Below are positions 60,201 through 64,000 of a stretch of DNA of 64,000 bases, piece by piece. The DNA is from Lichtheimia corymbifera B2541 (Eukaryota > Mucoromycota > Mucoromycetes > Mucorales > Lichtheimiaceae): the NCBI GenBank assembly GCA_000697475.1, contig JNEU01001062.1:62001-126000 (forward strand), written 5' to 3'. The notes under the pieces are model-generated. The model made no database searches and had not been told where the DNA came from. It saw only the letters and a list, made by a program, of their open reading frames with translations. Position numbers and translations under genes: made by a program. The stretch's first letter is position 1. Every line of letters starts with the position of its first letter.

Positions 60201-62196
60201 TTATTCCTTTCTGGGAAGCAGTCTCTCGGGTTCAAGCATCGCTGCATGACTATTTCCAGCCAACACAAGGTCATTAATCACTGCTGCTGTTTGGCGATAT
60301 AATCGTTCAAGGGATGTTGTGGGATATCGTTTTTGTGATACTAAAAGGAACATGATGAGTACTCGTTGTATGCATGCATAGCAAAGCATATACATACCAA
60401 GAATGGCTGCATTGAGATCACTGGCCAATTTCTCTAGGTGACTCGAGTCAAACAAGTAGGAGACTGCAGAATTCTTGACATCCACGTATGCCAATGCTGA
60501 GAAGGTCGCCTATCCACGTTGTATCAGATGCAAGTCCGGGATAATTGATAATAATGCAGTACTCACTGTAAGTTCCTTTTTCAGCTCAGGTTCATTTTCC
60601 ACCAAGTTGGCATAGGTCTTTTGAATCTCTTTACCATAAGCCATCACTCCTTCAATTTGTTGATCATTGGTATCTTCTGGTAATGATGATGATGATTCAT
60701 TCATTGCGTCGTTATTCTTCGCCTCTGCAACACTCCTCCTGCGTTTGACACCTGCATGTCGTTTAGTTGTAGTATTGTCATCAATGTCCATGGTATCAAT
60801 CGTATCCTTGTGTATCCTGAGAACCATCTCAATAAACTTTCGGCAGGCAAGTCGGAATCGAATGATCTCGTTATTATCCAATACGCCAGGATAGTGTGAA
60901 TTGCAAATGTCGATCGCTTCATCAATGTTGCCACGTAATAATGCCAGCCGGATATCTCTCCTTGTAGCCGCTTCGGTCTCTTTATCATTATCCACATCCA
61001 TTGAATTGTTGCTGTTGTTGTCTAGTAGCTGAGGGCAAGTAACGGAGCGTTTGAATGCTGACGCTGATTGACTGTATCCGTTATGCAAAAGATATTCGAG
61101 AATAGTGTTGAATTCCTCGCTTTTGGGTCGAGAGAGTTGTGTCATAGGAGCGAATGATTGTCGTGATTGGTCTTTGTAATGATGAGCGATATCAAACTTG
61201 AAAGGATTACTTCCAAAGTTGGCTCGGATCTTTTCGCCTGGTGTTTTAAACCCAACAAAAGGGTAGATGCCACGTCCAATGCTGATATTCTGGAATGCTG
61301 TGCCGAGACAGACACCGTTCTTGGTATAAAATGCTGACATGGTACGAAAATCAAATCCACATCCGATCACATCGCCTGTACCAAACTTGGGGCCGTACGG
61401 TCGACTCGTTCCTGGTCCAGAGAATAAATGACCATCATCTCCATGATATCCCCAAGTATGCTCTTCCCATCCTATAGAATAGAGTGAGTTATGATACAAA
61501 TCATGGGGAGGAGGAGGAGGACGTACCAGGTAATCGATCCAATGTACTATTCGACCAACAGAAACCGATCCCAATATGCCCATCAACACCTTTGGAAATG
61601 ATCTCCACCTCGAAATAAAACAATCCACATTGCGGCCGAAATGGAAAATTGGATCGTACAGCAGAGATATCAGCATCATCCTTGCCAGCACCTATAGCAC
61701 ACATGAGCATAATGAATATATGAAAAGCGTCCGATATCCATTATATACCTTTATATGTAAGTTCCATGCAATCTTCGCTGATATCCACAAATTCGCCCTT
61801 GTCATTTGGGTTCCATGCTGTCGGTAGTCTCAAGTCGTGTGTGATCAACGCTGCAACAAACGAGTCTGGTGCAACCTCGACAAGATCAGCTACCGGGCCG
61901 TTGCGATGCTTGCCAAACTTTTTGCAGTACAAGGCATGCTGCTCATGAACAAGCTTGGCATACACGGTGCCCTGGAGATAATCAGGGTATGAAGGCGGTC
62001 CATGCGATTGGCGTTCTGCAAATGCTGTAATGTCGTCTTTGAAGGTCCTCCGTTTTCGATGAATGGCATTCGATCGGGTCGGCCCTCGTCCATGTTGTTG
62101 TTGGTGCAAAGCAAGCAAGGCCGAAGCATGCGACCGGTTTCGAAAGGGTGTATGGCGTGAAGGAAAGTCAAACAAAGAATAGGAAGGCGAAGACAT
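60201..62196 (-). CDS. RanBPM/Gid1-like SPRY-LisH-CTLH protein
   Basis: Five exons on the minus strand (61749-62196, 61527-61691, 60567-61471, 60398-60509, 60201-60340) give 589 residues. The SPRY domain (~125-305) has GLFYFEVEIISKG, GHIGIGFCWSN, GYHGDDGHLFSG, FGTGDVIGCGFDF and AFYTKNGVCLG. Next come LisH (FNTILEYLLHNGYSQSAS), CTLH (RRDIRLALLRGNIDEAIDIC) and the C-terminal CRA helices (LFDSSHLEKLASDLNAAIL). This order is that of RANBP9/10 and yeast Gid1/Vid30, scaffold and receptor-docking subunits of the GID/CTLH E3 ubiquitin ligase. The 68 bp between its stop and the BARD1-like start make the two genes a tight same-strand pair. Confidence 0.92.
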
Positions 62197-62853
62197 TTAG
62201 TGACAACGGTTGTAAAGAAAAAGACAAGAAGGAGGCAGATGGAGATGTTTCTCTCTTTTTTCTTGGGTGCTATGTGACTTTTGTGATAGGACAGAAGTAG
62301 GGTCGTTATCTTTGATCTATGCTCTGTGTATGATTGTGTGTGCTACAATAAAGCGAAAAGAAAACAAACGTCCAAAGTGGTGGCTGCATTGGTTTCTTTT
62401 TTCTCATGTGGTGGTGGTGGTGGGTGGCGGTGACTGTAGCTGAGGATGATATAATTGATCATTAGCATGATAACGTGCTTTATCTGGAATGTGATATGAA
62501 ACATGGGTAGTCGTTTTGTCGACCAAAGATAGGTTCATGCCCATCAGGTCTATGTTTGACGCATGCAGTGTCTGCCTCGTTTGCTGCTTTTGCATCATTT
62601 GACGTCTTCACCTTATCTATTGTAAGAACACACGATGACTCTTATTATCATCATTGGGACAATTACAGTAGGGAGCAAAATCTGTACGCGCACAAAGCAG
62701 CTCATTTAGTGGGAGAGGACATAATCGTGACCATTAGCTGCCGTGCGCTGTGTTCCCATTCAGCATAAGTTCTCAAAAGCGCGCTGACTTTTCCATTTCC
62801 CTCTTCTTTCCTATACATCTATTCCTCCTCCTCACTTTACTTTTACTTTTACC
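62197..62853. other. Divergent intergenic
   Basis: Promoters of the RanBPM gene (-) and the small HMG-like gene (+). No gene supported. Confidence 0.5.
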
Positions 62854-63353
62854 ATGGGCAAGGCAAAAACTAGCACTTCCACCAAGAAAACTACCACTGG
62901 TGCCAATGGTTTGTACCCTCAAACTCTGTCTTTTTTGAAATAGGAGCATATATATTGATGATGGTTATCACGCATAGGTAAAAAGATCAGCCCATACAAT
63001 CTGTACATGAAGGTAAAAAGGCAAATGAAGCAAGGCTTTAGCTCTTCTGGCATTGACTCATTGGTACTTGCGATTTGTAGCACGCATTGCCTAAATTCAA
63101 GGCTGATAATCCAGGCGTGGATCATAAAGCTGTAAGGTTCCTTTGATCGTTTCCCCCTTCTATTATCAATGCACTGATCACAGCGTTATATTTTCTTCCT
63201 CCTGATCAAAGGCTTTCGCACAAGTGGTATGTCCCTCTACATCGCGGTTATTATGTATATCATGTTGCTTATCATTCCCCTTCTTAGGCCAAGAACTGGG
63301 CTACTGCTCCGGAGAACCCAAAGAACAAACCGAAAGAAGATGATGAGACTTGA
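62854..63353 (+). CDS. Small YABBY/HMG-box-like protein
   Basis: Five exons (62854-62908, 62978-63012, 63081-63131, 63212-63226, 63288-63353) give only 73 residues. After a basic T/K-rich start (MGKAKTSTSTKKTTTGANG) comes KKISPYNLYMKHALPKFKAD, then NPGVDHKAAFAQVAKNWATA and PENPKNKPKEDDET. This matches the HMG-fold segment shared by plant YABBY proteins and small fungal homologues (SPYN.F.....P.......H..AF..AA..W). A nuclear DNA-binding role is likely by family. Exon four is only 15 nt (GCTTTCGCACAAGTG). The high intron density for so short a protein is notable. Frame and motif both require all four introns. Confidence 0.82.
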
Positions 63354-63694
63354 TCCATCCAAATGACCTGAACTTCTCCTCTCACCCTTTACTGCAATGT
63401 TCACATATCATATGTATTCATCAACATTTGTTCTCTATACACTATATCGCTCAAAAGTCTCTGTCTGATTCATTAAAGAACAAAGCATAGCTCTCCTATT
63501 CTTCTGATGCGCAATCTAATCGGTTTAATAGCTCTTGTTGAATATCAAATGTGTATAGTAGGAGCGGGGTTCATTGTGTGCGTATGTATGTATGTGTGTT
63601 TATGCGAAAATGTTGTAAGCGGCAATATGATGTTGTTTGGGATTAGCGATGAAAGGGGTCGTGTGCGTGCGTGTAAGAGAAGGGAAGGGACATT
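63354..63694. other. Convergent intergenic
   Basis: 3' ends of the HMG-like gene and the carrier gene. No gene supported. Confidence 0.5.
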
Positions 63695-64000
63695 CTATGC
63701 TATGGAGGTGTTCTTGATGACGTTTTCGGGTCGGGAATCATGATCAAAGTGGTGGATGATAGCTTCATAACAAAAGAACATGATGGCTGCATTAGGAACC
63801 ACTCGCATCAAATGGGCTGTCATTCCACCATAAAGAGCAGCAAATCCTTCTTCTTTGACAATAAGACGTAATGATTGCACCAAGCCATGATATTTACGCA
63901 CGCCATTTTCACTCGGTTGTCGTAGTCGTGTACGAATGACCTCGTGGGGGTATGTGATACATGCCGCTACCAATTTCGCTGCTGCTGCTGCACCAATGTT
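63695..64000 (-). CDS. Mitochondrial carrier, Rim2/SLC25A33-36 type (3' part)
   Basis: Partial: the 5' part lies beyond the window. The visible ~101 residues are the third carrier repeat, with KLVAACITYPHEVIRTRLRQ and its PHEVIRTR signature, then KYHGLVQSLRLIVKEEGFAA, LYGGMTAHLMRVVPNAAIMF and a C-terminal helix. The PHEV.RTRLRQ text and VPNAAIMF are characteristic of the pyrimidine-nucleotide carriers Rim2 (yeast) and SLC25A33/36. It would exchange pyrimidine (deoxy)nucleotides across the inner membrane. The stop is at 63695. Confidence 0.85.
   Translation of the reverse strand, partial: NIGAAAAAKLVAACITYPHEVIRTRLRQPSENGVRKYHGLVQSLRLIVKEEGFAALYGGMTAHLMRVVPNAAIMFFCYEAIIHHFDHDSRPENVIKNTSIA

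Overview
This 64 kb window is nuclear DNA from a filamentous fungus, most likely an early-diverging (Mucoromycota, Mucorales-type) species. Genes are compact and close together. Most have several short introns (about 50-70 nt, GT...AG, with typical yeast-like CTAAC/CTRAY branch regions). Two introns use GC-AG and several exons are very small (7, 15, 25 and 26 nt). There is a single-copy U6 snRNA gene with its own TATA box. I found no operons, tRNAs, rRNAs or CRISPR. The species assignment is an inference from protein flavour and gene structure, not a database match.

Layout. 1-~10.5 kb is gene-poor. Positions 1-4747 form a giant inverted repeat centred near 2373. Its inner arms are nearly identical, and it is built from many copies of a roughly 110-bp core unit and from smaller nested hairpins. 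Partial copies of the same family lie at ~5880-6860 and at ~49790-50690, so this is a dispersed repeat family without an obvious coding gene. From 10.7 kb the window is ordinary gene space: homeobox factor (+), SLY1 SM protein (+), a Ser-rich basic protein (+), an SLC35C2-type transporter (-), an SP-family sugar transporter (-), an F-box/WD40 protein (+), a type I membrane protein of unknown role (+), a small Ser-rich protein (-), U6 snRNA (+), mitochondrial phosphate carrier (-), a three-dsRBM protein (-), a small single-pass membrane protein with a PY motif (+), D-arabinono-1,4-lactone oxidase (-), a vigilin/Scp160 KH protein (-), ALG10 glucosyltransferase (+), a Kelch membrane protein (+), a SAM methyltransferase (+), RRN3 (-), a mitochondrial MetX-family serine/homoserine O-acetyltransferase (+), FAD synthase (-), a BARD1-like RING/BRCT protein (-), a RanBPM/Gid1 subunit (-), a tiny YABBY/HMG-like protein (+), and the 3' part of a Rim2-type mitochondrial carrier (-).

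The genes are mostly housekeeping and functionally independent: secretion and glycosylation (SLY1, ALG10, SLC35C2), mitochondrial transport and redox (phosphate carrier, Rim2-like carrier, lactone oxidase, FAD synthase), ubiquitin ligation (F-box/WD40, RanBPM/Gid1, BARD1-like), and RNA biology (U6, vigilin, RRN3, dsRBM protein). The lactone oxidase is a flavoprotein and a FAD synthase lies 19 kb away, but nothing suggests co-regulation.

The two observations I would check first are (1) the BARD1-like protein at 57873-60133, with a canonical RING, a RanBP2-type zinc finger and a tandem BRCT region but no ankyrin repeats, and (2) the nested-palindrome repeat family, whose transcripts would fold into long dsRNA.
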